Source: an uncultured Lachnospiraceae bacterium (GTDB lineage Bacteria > Bacillota > Clostridia > Lachnospirales > Lachnospiraceae). Taken from it: DNA of 14,221 bases. Both the position numbers and the translations under genes were made by a program. The notes under the pieces were generated by a model. It searched no databases. It saw nothing but the letters and a program-made list of their open reading frames with translations, and was not told the origin of the DNA. Within the stretch, counting starts at the first letter, position 1; each line of letters starts with the position of its first letter. The stretch lies in the NCBI GenBank assembly GCA_949283905.1, contig CASDUB010000249.1, positions 1-14,221 on the forward strand, in the 5' to 3' direction. Positions 8,065 to 14,221 of the stretch are shown here, in pieces.

Positions 8065-8703
8065 ATGCGTTTATATGTTATTCGCCACGGCGAAACACAG
8101 TGGAACAGAGAAAGAAAGCTTGCGGGCTGGTCGGATATTCCTATAAATGAGACAGGCGTTAAGCTTGCAAAAGAAACAGCTGAGGGACTTAAAGATGTGG
8201 AGTTTGATCTCTGCATCTCAAGTCCTTTGAGAAGAGCGAGAATGACGGCTGAAATTGTGCTCGGAGACAGAAAAAATGTAATGATCGCTTTTGATGAAAG
8301 GATTAAGGAGATTAATTTCGGAGAATATGAAGGCGTAACCTGTGTTAAACCCGGAAATATCATTACTGTTCCTGAATACGAAGGCTTTCAGAAGGATCCG
8401 TTAAATTTTAAAGGAATGCCCGGAGGAGAGAGCATCAGAGCGGTGATGAAAAGGGCAAATGACGCTTTGCAAGATTACTGTACTGATCCTGAGCTTCAGG
8501 ATAAAACTGTTCTGATTTCTACGCACGGCTGTCTTTACAGGGCTTTTCTTAACAGCCTGTATGACGATCCGTCTGATTTCTGGCAGGCGGGCGTTCCTAA
8601 AAATTGTGCCGTTTCAATAGTAGACGTTGAAAATAAAGTACCGAAGCTGGTTAAAAGCGATCTTTTATACTATGATCCTTCGCTGGCCTTAAAATATTTC
8701 TGA
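8065..8703 (+). CDS. Histidine phosphatase family protein (phosphoglycerate mutase-like)
   Basis: This 212-residue soluble protein belongs to the histidine phosphatase superfamily. RHGE at 7-10 contains His8, which would form the phosphohistidine intermediate. SSPLRRAR at 52-59 supplies the conserved Arg56. EINFGEYEG at 82-90 holds the probable acid/base Glu82, and STHG at 152-155 gives the second catalytic His154. These are the complete core residues, so it is predicted to be active. The substrate is not evident: relatives include cofactor-dependent phosphoglycerate mutases and the phosphatases of cobalamin and other small phosphorylated metabolites. A GGAG at 8055-8058 precedes the ATG. It lies 33 bases after pheT and 13 bases before queA, so it is probably co-transcribed, though neither neighbour suggests a specific role. 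Confidence 0.9.
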   Translation: MRLYVIRHGETQWNRERKLAGWSDIPINETGVKLAKETAEGLKDVEFDLCISSPLRRARMTAEIVLGDRKNVMIAFDERIKEINFGEYEGVTCVKPGNIITVPEYEGFQKDPLNFKGMPGGESIRAVMKRANDALQDYCTDPELQDKTVLISTHGCLYRAFLNSLYDDPSDFWQAGVPKNCAVSIVDVENKVPKLVKSDLLYYDPSLALKYF

Positions 8704-8716
8704 GTTAGGAATAAAT

Positions 8717-9742
8717 ATGAAAACAAGTGATTTTTATTATGATCTTCCCGAAGAACTTATTGCACAGGATCCTCTTCTTGACAGGAGTTCTTCAAGGCTT
8801 CTTCATCTTGACAAAAAAGACGGAAGCATTGAACATACGGTATTTAAAAAAGTAACTGAATATTTAAATCCGGGCGACTGTCTTGTTATCAATAATACAA
8901 AAGTTCTTCCTGCAAGACTTTACGGAGAAAAAGAGGATACGCATGCTCTGATCGAAATTCTTTTACTTAAGAGACATTCGGCTGACGTATGGGAAGTTCT
9001 TGTAAGACCGGGCAAAAAGTGCAGACGGGGAGCACGTATTATATTCGGAGACGGTCTTCTTAAAGGTGAGATCACTGATATAGTCGAAGAGGGAAACAGA
9101 CTTATCAGATTTGAATTTGACGGTATCTTCGAAGAAATACTTGACCGCCTCGGAGAAATGCCTCTTCCGCCTTATATTACTCATAAGCTTCAGGATAAAA
9201 ACAGATATCAGACGGTTTATGCAAAGGAAGCAGGATCAGCGGCGGCGCCGACTGCAGGACTTCATTTTACAAATGAGCTGCTGGATGAGATAAAGGCTAA
9301 AGGTGTCAATATTGCTCATGTGACATTGCATGTAGGACTCGGAACATTCAGACCTGTTAAGGTCGATGATGTCACTCAGCACCATATGCATTCCGAGTTT
9401 TACGTAGTAGAAGAGGAACAGGCAAAACTTATAAACGATACGAAGAAAAACGGCGGCAGAGTTATCTGTGTCGGCACAACAAGCTGCAGGACGCTTGAAT
9501 CTGCCGCTGAAGAAAACGGCGTCTTAAGATCAGGGAGCGGATGGACAGATATATTTATTTATCCGGGCTATAAATTCAAGATAATGGATGCTCTTATTAC
9601 AAATTTCCATCTGCCGGAATCGACACTGATCATGCTTGTATCGGCCTTTGCGGGAAAAGATAAAGTGATGCATGCATATGAAGAAGCAGTCAAAGAGCGA
9701 TACAGATTTTTTTCCTTCGGCGACGCAATGATAATCATTTGA
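8717..9742 (+). CDS. queA: S-adenosylmethionine:tRNA ribosyltransferase-isomerase QueA
   Basis: This enzyme transfers and isomerises the ribosyl group of S-adenosylmethionine onto preQ1-modified tRNA, forming epoxyqueuosine in the wobble position of GUN anticodons. The 341 residues match the family length. Diagnostic blocks are [15 protein letters not shown] near 6-20, [10 protein letters not shown] at 59-68, [10 protein letters not shown] at 176-185, [11 protein letters not shown] at 204-214 and [10 protein letters not shown] at 295-304. The ribosome binding site (AGGA at 8706-8709) is modest. It follows the phosphatase gene by 13 bases and is the last gene before a strong terminator. No other queuosine gene (such as tgt) is in the window. 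Confidence 0.97.
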   Translation: MKTSDFYYDLPEELIAQDPLLDRSSSRLLHLDKKDGSIEHTVFKKVTEYLNPGDCLVINNTKVLPARLYGEKEDTHALIEILLLKRHSADVWEVLVRPGKKCRRGARIIFGDGLLKGEITDIVEEGNRLIRFEFDGIFEEILDRLGEMPLPPYITHKLQDKNRYQTVYAKEAGSAAAPTAGLHFTNELLDEIKAKGVNIAHVTLHVGLGTFRPVKVDDVTQHHMHSEFYVVEEEQAKLINDTKKNGGRVICVGTTSCRTLESAAEENGVLRSGSGWTDIFIYPGYKFKIMDALITNFHLPESTLIMLVSAFAGKDKVMHAYEEAVKERYRFFSFGDAMIII

Positions 9743-9781
9743 GTTTTTTACAGATACGAAAAAATTGAATAGCAATTTATA

Positions 9782-9834
9782 AAGCACATAATTCTAAGTC
9801 AGTATATTACTGACAAGAGTTATGTGCTTTTTTT
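9782..9834 (+). terminator. Long two-part intrinsic terminator after queA
   Basis: AAGCACATAA (9782-9791) pairs with TTATGTGCTT (9820-9829), which leads into a run of seven T (9828-9834). Within it, TTCT can pair with AGAG (one T-G), and GTCAGTA (9798-9804) pairs perfectly with TACTGAC (9808-9814) around a TAT loop. Together this gives an almost continuous stem of about 21 bp. It closes the pheST-phosphatase-queA transcript. Confidence 0.9.
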
Positions 9835-9862
9835 AGTTTGCCTTTTTCTGTATCACTTCAAT

Positions 9863-9880
9863 GTGTTAAATCATTAACAA
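9863..9880 (+). promoter_or_regulatory. Rex-type redox operator 1
   Basis: The 18-base site reads TGTTAA-ATCA-TTAACA plus flanking bases. It matches the Rex consensus known from Clostridia and Bacilli (TTGTTAA-N4-TTAACAA) at 13 of its 14 defined positions. Rex represses fermentative and hydrogenase genes and releases DNA when NADH is high. It lies about 280 bases upstream of the hydrogenase operon, and Rex control of such hydrogenases is known in other Clostridia. No rex gene is in the window. Confidence 0.72.
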
Positions 9881-9885
9881 TACAT

Positions 9886-9903
9886 ATGTTAAATATATAA
9901 CAA
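9886..9903 (+). promoter_or_regulatory. Rex-like operator 2 and nearby half-site
   Basis: TGTTAA-ATAT-ATAACA with trailing A matches 12 of the 14 defined Rex consensus positions, with one mismatch in each half. Its centre is 23 bases (about two helical turns) from operator 1. A further half-site, TTAACA (9908-9913), makes an 8-base inverted repeat between ATGTTAAA (9886-9893) and TTTAACAT (9907-9914), so the region holds a small cluster of Rex-like half-sites. Confidence 0.5.
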
Positions 9904-9951
9904 GCCTTTAACATATATAAATATGATATGACAGATTATCGTAATGTAATA

Positions 9952-9981
9952 TTATGCAAGCATTAAAGTTTTATGTATAAT
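9952..9981 (+). promoter_or_regulatory. Probable promoter of the hydrogenase operon
   Basis: An exact TATAAT -10 box lies at 9976-9981. The best -35 candidate is the weak TTATGC (9952-9957) at 18-base spacing. The predicted start, near 9988, falls a few bases before the structured leader that begins at 9993, which supports the assignment. The weak -35 suggests help from an activator, or a different promoter nearer the Rex-like sites (for example TATGAT at 9922-9927). Confidence 0.5.
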
Positions 9982-9992
9982 AGAATCGAAGA

Positions 9993-10119
9993 TAACTGCT
10001 GTGAAAACGCTTCATTTTTCTAAAATTTTTATGCTGCCGGCACAATGCTCAAATGCGTTATACAACATAAAAATCATATTAATAATGAAGCTTGAATTTA
10101 GAGTAAAGATCAGCAGTTA
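9993..10119 (+). ncRNA. Candidate structured leader RNA upstream of the hydrogenase operon
   Basis: Three nested long-range complementary pairs fold this 127-nt leader into one long arm. P1 is TAACTGCTG (9993-10001) with CAGCAGTTA (10111-10119). P2 is GCTTCATT (10009-10016) with AATGAAGC (10084-10091). P3 is ATTTTTATG (10025-10033) with CATAAAAAT (10066-10074). All pairs are Watson-Crick. Asymmetric internal loops separate the stems, and the 32-nt apical region (10034-10065) is less AT-rich and includes the palindrome TGCCGGCA. P1 ends about 12 nt before the hndA ribosome binding site (AAGGAAG, 10132-10138), and the arm starts about 5 nt after the predicted transcription start. It matches no riboswitch consensus I recognise. 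It could be a new regulatory leader or only a stabilising 5' structure. Confidence 0.5.
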
Positions 10120-10145
10120 AATAAGAGTAGAAAGGAAGTATATTT

Positions 10146-10634
10146 ATGAGCTGCACAAACTTTCCATGTTACGGAACGCTGGAACAGGGAACGGAATTAA
10201 TGAACTGGCTTGAAGCGAATAAGGACATGCCGGGAATAGTTCTTCCCGCCCTTCAAAAGGCACAGGAAATCTACGGATATGTTCCGCGTCCCGTACAGCA
10301 GATAATTGCTGATTTTGCGCATAAGCCGCTTTCAGAAGTATACGGAGTAGCAACGTTTTATTCACAGTTTAACCTTGAGCCGAAGGGCAGAAACCAGATC
10401 AGCGTATGTCTCGGAACCGCCTGCTATATCAAAGGCAGCGGAAAGATCTTACAGATGCTCCAGGAAAAACTCAATGTAAACGAATCAGGAGTAACGGAAG
10501 ACGGACGTTTCAGTGTCGATTCATGCAGATGTCTCGGATGCTGCGGAATGGCTCCCGTTATGAAAGTAAATGATGATGTGTACGGAAATCTGTCAGGAGA
10601 AGAGCTCGATGCGATTCTCGCTAAATACGAATAA
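10146..10634 (+). CDS. hndA: NuoE-like [2Fe-2S] subunit of NAD(P)-linked [FeFe]-hydrogenase (HndA/HydC type)
   Basis: This 162-residue soluble electron-transfer subunit of a multimeric [FeFe]-hydrogenase has the NuoE fold: a helical N-terminal part (about 10-80, with LQKAQEIYGYVP and VYGVATFYSQF) and a thioredoxin-like [2Fe-2S] domain. The cluster ligands are visible as C-x4-C in CLGTACY (Cys88, Cys93) and C-x3-C in CLGCC (Cys129, Cys133). Length and motifs match HndA of Desulfovibrio and HydC of bifurcating hydrogenases. A complex I role is unlikely because the following genes encode a NuoF-like flavoprotein and an [FeFe]-hydrogenase. An AAGGAAG site at 10132-10138 supports the ATG. Its TAA stop is embedded in the next gene's ribosome binding site. 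Confidence 0.94.
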   Translation: MSCTNFPCYGTLEQGTELMNWLEANKDMPGIVLPALQKAQEIYGYVPRPVQQIIADFAHKPLSEVYGVATFYSQFNLEPKGRNQISVCLGTACYIKGSGKILQMLQEKLNVNESGVTEDGRFSVDSCRCLGCCGMAPVMKVNDDVYGNLSGEELDAILAKYE

Positions 10635-10649
10635 GGAGGAGACTGATAT

Positions 10650-11036
10650 ATGGGAAATAAAGTTACAAAGATACAGTCCCTTGCCGAACTGAACAAGATC
10701 AAAGAAGAAGAGAACAGACGAATGAGCATTCAGGATGGCGTAAGAATTGTTGTCGGACTTGGAACATGCGGAGTAGCTGCAGGAGCACAGCCTGTATATG
10801 ATGCGATAGCGGCATATATTAAAGAGAACGGAATGCAGGAAAGAGTACTCCTTGAGGAAACAGGATGCGTAGGAATCTGCCAGTATGAACCTGTTGTGGA
10901 AGTATATGAACCTAATATCCGCACAACATATGTTCATATGACAGTTGAAAGCGCAATCCGTGTAATGAAACAGCATATCCAGGGCGGAAATCCGATTGCA
11001 GAGTTTACCATCGGATCATCGAAAAACAGGAGGTGA
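10650..11036 (+). CDS. hndB: HndB-like thioredoxin-fold [2Fe-2S] ferredoxin domain protein
   Basis: This 128-residue small subunit sits between the NuoE-like and NuoF-like genes, exactly where HndB lies in HndABCD operons. The N-terminal 25 residues are charged and probably helical. The rest resembles a thioredoxin-like [2Fe-2S] domain, with VGLGTCGVAAGA (33-44) and EETGCVGICQYEP (69-81). Only Cys40, Cys73 and Cys77 are at cluster positions. The residue expected to be the second ligand of the first pair (about 45) is Gly, so binding of a standard four-cysteine cluster is uncertain. I recall the same GTCG-AAGA pattern from other HndB proteins, so this is probably a family trait and not damage. 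TAAGGAGGAG at 10632-10641 gives a strong ribosome binding site overlapping the previous stop. Confidence 0.88.
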   Translation: MGNKVTKIQSLAELNKIKEEENRRMSIQDGVRIVVGLGTCGVAAGAQPVYDAIAAYIKENGMQERVLLEETGCVGICQYEPVVEVYEPNIRTTYVHMTVESAIRVMKQHIQGGNPIAEFTIGSSKNRR

Positions 11037-11037
11037 T
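11028..11037 (+). promoter_or_regulatory. Near-perfect ribosome binding site of hndC containing the hndB stop codon
   Basis: AGGAGGTGAT is complementary to the 16S rRNA 3' end over ten bases and contains the hndB TGA stop (11034-11036). It lies 5 bases before the hndC ATG, which implies tight translational coupling between the two genes. Confidence 0.85.
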
Positions 11038-11042
11038 AGTGT

Positions 11043-12842
11043 ATGTATCGTAGTTATGTAATGATATGCGGAAGCGAAAACTGTTCTTCGATCCCCGGAC
11101 ACGATCAGCTTTACAATGAGTTCCAGAATCAGATCAAAGCTGCCGGACTTACAGATGAAGTTATGGTTATTACAGGCAGCTGTCTCGGAATATGTCATGA
11201 AGGCGTAGGCCCAAACGTAGCTGTTTTCCCTGAGGGATCTATATATACAGGAGTTAAAGTAGAGGATGTAGCGGAGATCGTTTATGAACATCTTCTTAAA
11301 GATAACCGTGTCACACGTCTCCTCTTTGATGAAACAGTAACAGTAGGAAACGCAAGAAGCATCGAAGATACCGAATTCTATAGAAAACAGTGCAGGATCG
11401 CCATGCGCAATTGCGGTATTATCGATCCTAAAAATATAAATGAATATATAGCTAAAGACGGATATCAGGCTCTGTATAAAGCTCTTACTGAGATGACGCC
11501 TGATGAAGTAATAGATGTAGTGCTGGCATCAGGACTCAGAGGCCGAGGCGGCGCAGGTTTCCCTACCGGAAGAAAATGGAAATTTGCCAGCGGAAACAGA
11601 GGAAAAGTTCAGAAATATGTATGCTGTAACGCAGATGAAGGAGATCCGGGAGCATTCATGGACAGAAGCGTTCTGGAAGGAGATCCTCACAGCGTTATCG
11701 AAGCTATGGCTATCGCTGCGTATGCGATCGGATCAGATCACGGATATATTTATGTACGTGCCGAATATCCCGAAGCTGTAGAGCATCTTGAAATCGCTAT
11801 CGGACAGGCTAAAGAGTACGGACTGCTTGGAAAAAATATCTTCGGAACAGATTTCAACTTTGAACTTGAGATCAAACTTGGAGCCGGCGCATTTGTATGC
11901 GGCGAGGAAACAGCGCTTATGACTTCAATAGAAGGAAAACGAGGAGAACCTCGTCCGAGACCTCCATTCCCGGCTTCAAAAGGTCTTTTTGCAGTTCCTA
12001 CAATATTGAACAACGTTGAGACATATGCAAATATTGCTCCTATTATTTTAAAGGGCGCTGAATGGTTCTCGTCTATCGGCGTACCTTCAAGTACAGGAAC
12101 GAAAGTATTTGCTCTCGGCGGAAAGATCAGAAATACAGGTCTTGTGGAAGTTCCGATGGGAACGACCCTCAGAACTATCGTTGAGGATATCGGCGGAGGT
12201 ATTCCTAACGGACGTTCATTTAAAGCTGCGCAGACAGGCGGACCTTCCGGCGGATGTATACCTGCAAGTCTTATCGATACTCCTGTCGATTTTGACTCTC
12301 TTTCGAAGATCGGCGCAATGATGGGTTCCGGCGGACTTATCGTTATGGATGATTCAACCTGTATGGTAGATATAGCGAAATTCTTCCTTGAATTTATCGT
12401 TGAAGAAAGCTGCGGAAAATGTACTCCGTGCCGTGTCGGCACAAAACGTCTTCTTGAGCTTCTGACAAAGATAACGGACGGAAGAGGTACAATGGAAGAT
12501 TTGAACCGCATCGAAGAGCTTGCTTCATTTATGAAAGATAACAGTCTTTGCGCTCTCGGACAGACGGCGGCAAATCCGGTTCTTTCTACAATAAAATATT
12601 TCAGAGATGAATATATTGAGCATATTGAGAATAAACATTGTCCTGCAGGCGTATGTAAGAATCTTCTCACATATCATATAGATCCGAAACTTTGCAGAGG
12701 CTGTACGGCGTGTGCAAAAGCATGTCCTGTACACGCAATCGTTGGAACTGTTAAGAATCCTCATGCGATTGATACTACAAAATGTATCAAGTGTGGAAGC
12801 TGCATTGAAAAATGCCGTTTCGGTGCAATAGAGAGAAAGTAA
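11043..12842 (+). CDS. hndC: NuoF-like flavoprotein subunit of NAD(P)-linked [FeFe]-hydrogenase (HndC/HydB type)
   Basis: This 599-residue subunit carries the FMN and NAD(P)H site of the hydrogenase. An N-terminal thioredoxin-like [2Fe-2S] domain has Cys9, Cys14, Cys47 and Cys51. The NuoF core follows. GLRGRGGAGFPTG (164-176) is the nucleotide-binding glycine-rich loop, and NADEGDPGAFMDR (196-208) is the FMN-binding segment. An SLBB domain comes next, then the N3-type [4Fe-4S] site ESCGKCTPC (Cys457, 460, 463) with Cys503. The C-terminus adds a two-cluster ferredoxin domain (Cys551/554/557/561 and Cys581/584/587/591) that complex I NuoF lacks, which marks it as a HydB/HndC-type subunit able to handle ferredoxin electrons. 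Length matches this group. The ribosome binding site overlaps the hndB stop, and the TAA stop begins the hndD ribosome binding site. Choice of NAD or NADP cannot be read from the motifs. Confidence 0.96.
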   Translation: MYRSYVMICGSENCSSIPGHDQLYNEFQNQIKAAGLTDEVMVITGSCLGICHEGVGPNVAVFPEGSIYTGVKVEDVAEIVYEHLLKDNRVTRLLFDETVTVGNARSIEDTEFYRKQCRIAMRNCGIIDPKNINEYIAKDGYQALYKALTEMTPDEVIDVVLASGLRGRGGAGFPTGRKWKFASGNRGKVQKYVCCNADEGDPGAFMDRSVLEGDPHSVIEAMAIAAYAIGSDHGYIYVRAEYPEAVEHLEIAIGQAKEYGLLGKNIFGTDFNFELEIKLGAGAFVCGEETALMTSIEGKRGEPRPRPPFPASKGLFAVPTILNNVETYANIAPIILKGAEWFSSIGVPSSTGTKVFALGGKIRNTGLVEVPMGTTLRTIVEDIGGGIPNGRSFKAAQTGGPSGGCIPASLIDTPVDFDSLSKIGAMMGSGGLIVMDDSTCMVDIAKFFLEFIVEESCGKCTPCRVGTKRLLELLTKITDGRGTMEDLNRIEELASFMKDNSLCALGQTAANPVLSTIKYFRDEYIEHIENKHCPAGVCKNLLTYHIDPKLCRGCTACAKACPVHAIVGTVKNPHAIDTTKCIKCGSCIEKCRFGAIERK

Positions 12843-12854
12843 GGAGGATTGATT

Positions 12855-14221
12855 ATGATCAGTAAAAAGGTGGATACCATGGATATGATAAACATCAAAA
12901 TCAACGGAATTCCTTGCCAGGCTCCTGCAGGTTCTACTATTTTGGAAGCAGCACACGCATCTGGAATCGCAATTCCGACACTTTGTTACTTAAAAGAGAT
13001 CAATGCGATCGGCGCATGCCGTATCTGCGTTGTTGAAGTAAAGGGAGCAAAAACACTTGTTCCTGCCTGTGTACATCCGATAAGTGAAGGAATGGAAATA
13101 TTCACAAACACGAAAAGAGTACACGACGCAAGAAGAACAAACTTAAAACTTATACTTTCAACACACCGTCAGGAATGTCTGTCATGCGACAGAAACGGTC
13201 ATTGTGAACTTCAGAATCTCTGTTATGAATATGCAGTAGACAGCAACATGGCTTTTGAAGGTGAAAAGATCAAATACGAGATCGATGACAGCGCGGTTCA
13301 TATGCAGAGAGACAATACAAAATGTATTATGTGCCGCAGGTGTACGGCAGTCTGCAATCTGGCTGAAGGCGTAGGATGTATAGGCGTTTCGGGAAGAGGA
13401 TTTACGGCAAAGATCGGTTCAAGCTTTGGAGAAAAACTTGCAGATTCACAGTGCATTCACTGCGGACAATGTATCGTTGCATGTCCTACGGGAGCTCTTT
13501 CCGAGAAAGATGATACATCTAAAGTCTGGGAGGCCATTGCTAATCCTGAAAAATATGTTATCGTGCAGACGGCCCCTTCTGTAAGAGCAGGTTTGGGCGA
13601 AGAGTTCATGATGAACATCGGAGAAAATGTAGAAGGAAAGATGGTTACGGCTCTTCGTATGCTCGGCTTTGACGCCGTATTTGATACGGACTGGGCAGCT
13701 GATCTTACTATAATGGAGGAGGCAACAGAACTTCTTCACCGTATACAGAACGGCGGCACAATGCCTATGTTTACAAGCTGCTGTCCGGGATGGGTTAAAT
13801 TCTGTGAGACATTTTATCCTGAATTTATTTCGAATCTTTCTACATGCAAGAGTCCGCAGAGTATGCTCGGCGCTATGGCAAAATCGTATTATGCTAAAAA
13901 GATGAATATCGATCCTAATAATATCATAGTTGTATCGGTAATGCCGTGTACGGCTAAGAAATTTGAGATCACACGCGACGATATGTCGGGTGCAGGCGAA
14001 GGACTTCGTGATGTTGATATTTCGATTACAACGAGAGAACTCAGCAAGATGATCCGCCGTGCAGGTCTTCTTTTCAACATTCTGCCTGAATCGGAATTTG
14101 ACGCTCCTCTCGGAATCGCTTCGGGAGCAGGTCATATCTTCGGAGCTTCGGGCGGCGTTATGGAAGCAGCGCTTCGTACAGCGGCTGAAGTTATTACCGG
14201 AAAGAGTCTCGGCGCGGTAGA
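12855..14221 (+). CDS. hndD: [FeFe]-hydrogenase catalytic subunit (HndD/HydA type), 3'-truncated by window edge
   Basis: The open frame runs 455 codons to the window edge without a stop. It encodes the subunit that makes or consumes H2 at the H-cluster. Accessory clusters come first. A [2Fe-2S] domain has Cys44, 55, 58 and 72. A His-Cys3 [4Fe-4S] site has His104, Cys108, 111 and 117. A two-cluster ferredoxin domain has Cys157/160/163/167 and Cys200/203/206/210. The hydrogenase domain shows motif L1, TSCCPGW (307-313; Cys309 probably for proton transfer, Cys310 as ligand), and L2, MPCTAKKFE (363-371, Cys365). The 55-residue spacing equals that in Clostridium pasteurianum CpI. The third motif lies beyond the window. 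TAAGGAGG at 12840-12847 supports this ATG; in-frame ATGs at codons 9 and 11 are alternatives. Order and subunits indicate an HndABCD-type, probably electron-bifurcating, cytoplasmic hydrogenase. Confidence 0.97.
   Translation, partial: MISKKVDTMDMINIKINGIPCQAPAGSTILEAAHASGIAIPTLCYLKEINAIGACRICVVEVKGAKTLVPACVHPISEGMEIFTNTKRVHDARRTNLKLILSTHRQECLSCDRNGHCELQNLCYEYAVDSNMAFEGEKIKYEIDDSAVHMQRDNTKCIMCRRCTAVCNLAEGVGCIGVSGRGFTAKIGSSFGEKLADSQCIHCGQCIVACPTGALSEKDDTSKVWEAIANPEKYVIVQTAPSVRAGLGEEFMMNIGENVEGKMVTALRMLGFDAVFDTDWAADLTIMEEATELLHRIQNGGTMPMFTSCCPGWVKFCETFYPEFISNLSTCKSPQSMLGAMAKSYYAKKMNIDPNNIIVVSVMPCTAKKFEITRDDMSGAGEGLRDVDISITTRELSKMIRRAGLLFNILPESEFDAPLGIASGAGHIFGASGGVMEAALRTAAEVITGKSLGAV

Noticed and set aside
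9743..9781. Additional small gene or second hairpin right after queA
   Set aside because: The stretch is short and AT-rich with no start/ribosome binding site pair and no stable stem before the main terminator.
10034..10065. FMN, THF or other known riboswitch in the hydrogenase leader
   Set aside because: None of the conserved core sequences of these classes could be found, so only an unclassified structured leader is claimed.
11750..12670. A 306-codon minus-strand open frame opposite hndC
   Set aside because: It is a shadow of the strongly conserved NuoF-like gene; it has no recognisable domain and no promoter or ribosome binding site.
13446..14135. A 229-codon minus-strand open frame near the right edge
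   Set aside because: It lies opposite the H-cluster domain of hndD, whose + strand motifs are unambiguous, and its translation is low-complexity and unlike known proteins.
1..14221. Mobile elements, phage genes, CRISPR arrays, tRNA genes or signs of recent transfer
   Set aside because: No transposase or integrase, no regularly spaced direct repeats and no tRNA-like folds were seen; composition and gene style are uniform along the window.

Overview
The window looks like chromosomal housekeeping and energy-metabolism DNA from an anaerobic, low-to-moderate GC Firmicute of the class Clostridia. The family cannot be fixed from the sequence alone. The signs are strong AGGAGG-type ribosome binding sites, a biotin-dependent sodium-pump decarboxylase, a class II fructose-bisphosphate aldolase, Rex-type operators and a multi-subunit [FeFe]-hydrogenase of the NAD(P)-linked HndABCD/HydABC type. 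All recognised genes are on the + strand. There are no insertion sequences, phage genes, CRISPR arrays, tRNAs or rRNAs.

Layout. (1) 1-3046: the visible part of a decarboxylase operon, with a biotin carrier protein, the membrane Na+-pump beta subunit and an oxaloacetate decarboxylase/pyruvate carboxylase-type carboxyltransferase without its own biotin domain. The operon probably starts upstream of the window. (2) 3047-4390: an AT-rich promoter region, the class II aldolase gene fba, then a non-coding stretch that holds a 6S RNA (about 4165-4352) followed closely by an intrinsic terminator. (3) 4391-9834: pheS-pheT (phenylalanyl-tRNA synthetase), a histidine phosphatase family gene and queA (queuosine synthesis), tightly spaced and closed by a long two-part terminator hairpin. 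No T-box is visible upstream of pheS. (4) 9835-14221: a regulatory intergenic region with two Rex-like operators, a TATAAT -10 box and a leader with nested long-range complementarity, followed by four hydrogenase genes in hndA-hndB-hndC-hndD order. The last runs off the window.

How the parts fit together. The decarboxylase turns decarboxylation energy into a sodium gradient. The aldolase supplies glycolytic flux. The hydrogenase disposes of NADH and ferredoxin electrons as H2, very likely by electron bifurcation or confurcation, and the Rex-like sites would tie its expression to the NADH/NAD+ ratio.

The best candidate for something undescribed is the 127-nt structured leader between the hydrogenase promoter and the hndA ribosome binding site. 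It has three nested stems of 9, 8 and 9 bp enclosing a less AT-rich 32-nt loop, and I could not match it to any riboswitch class I know.
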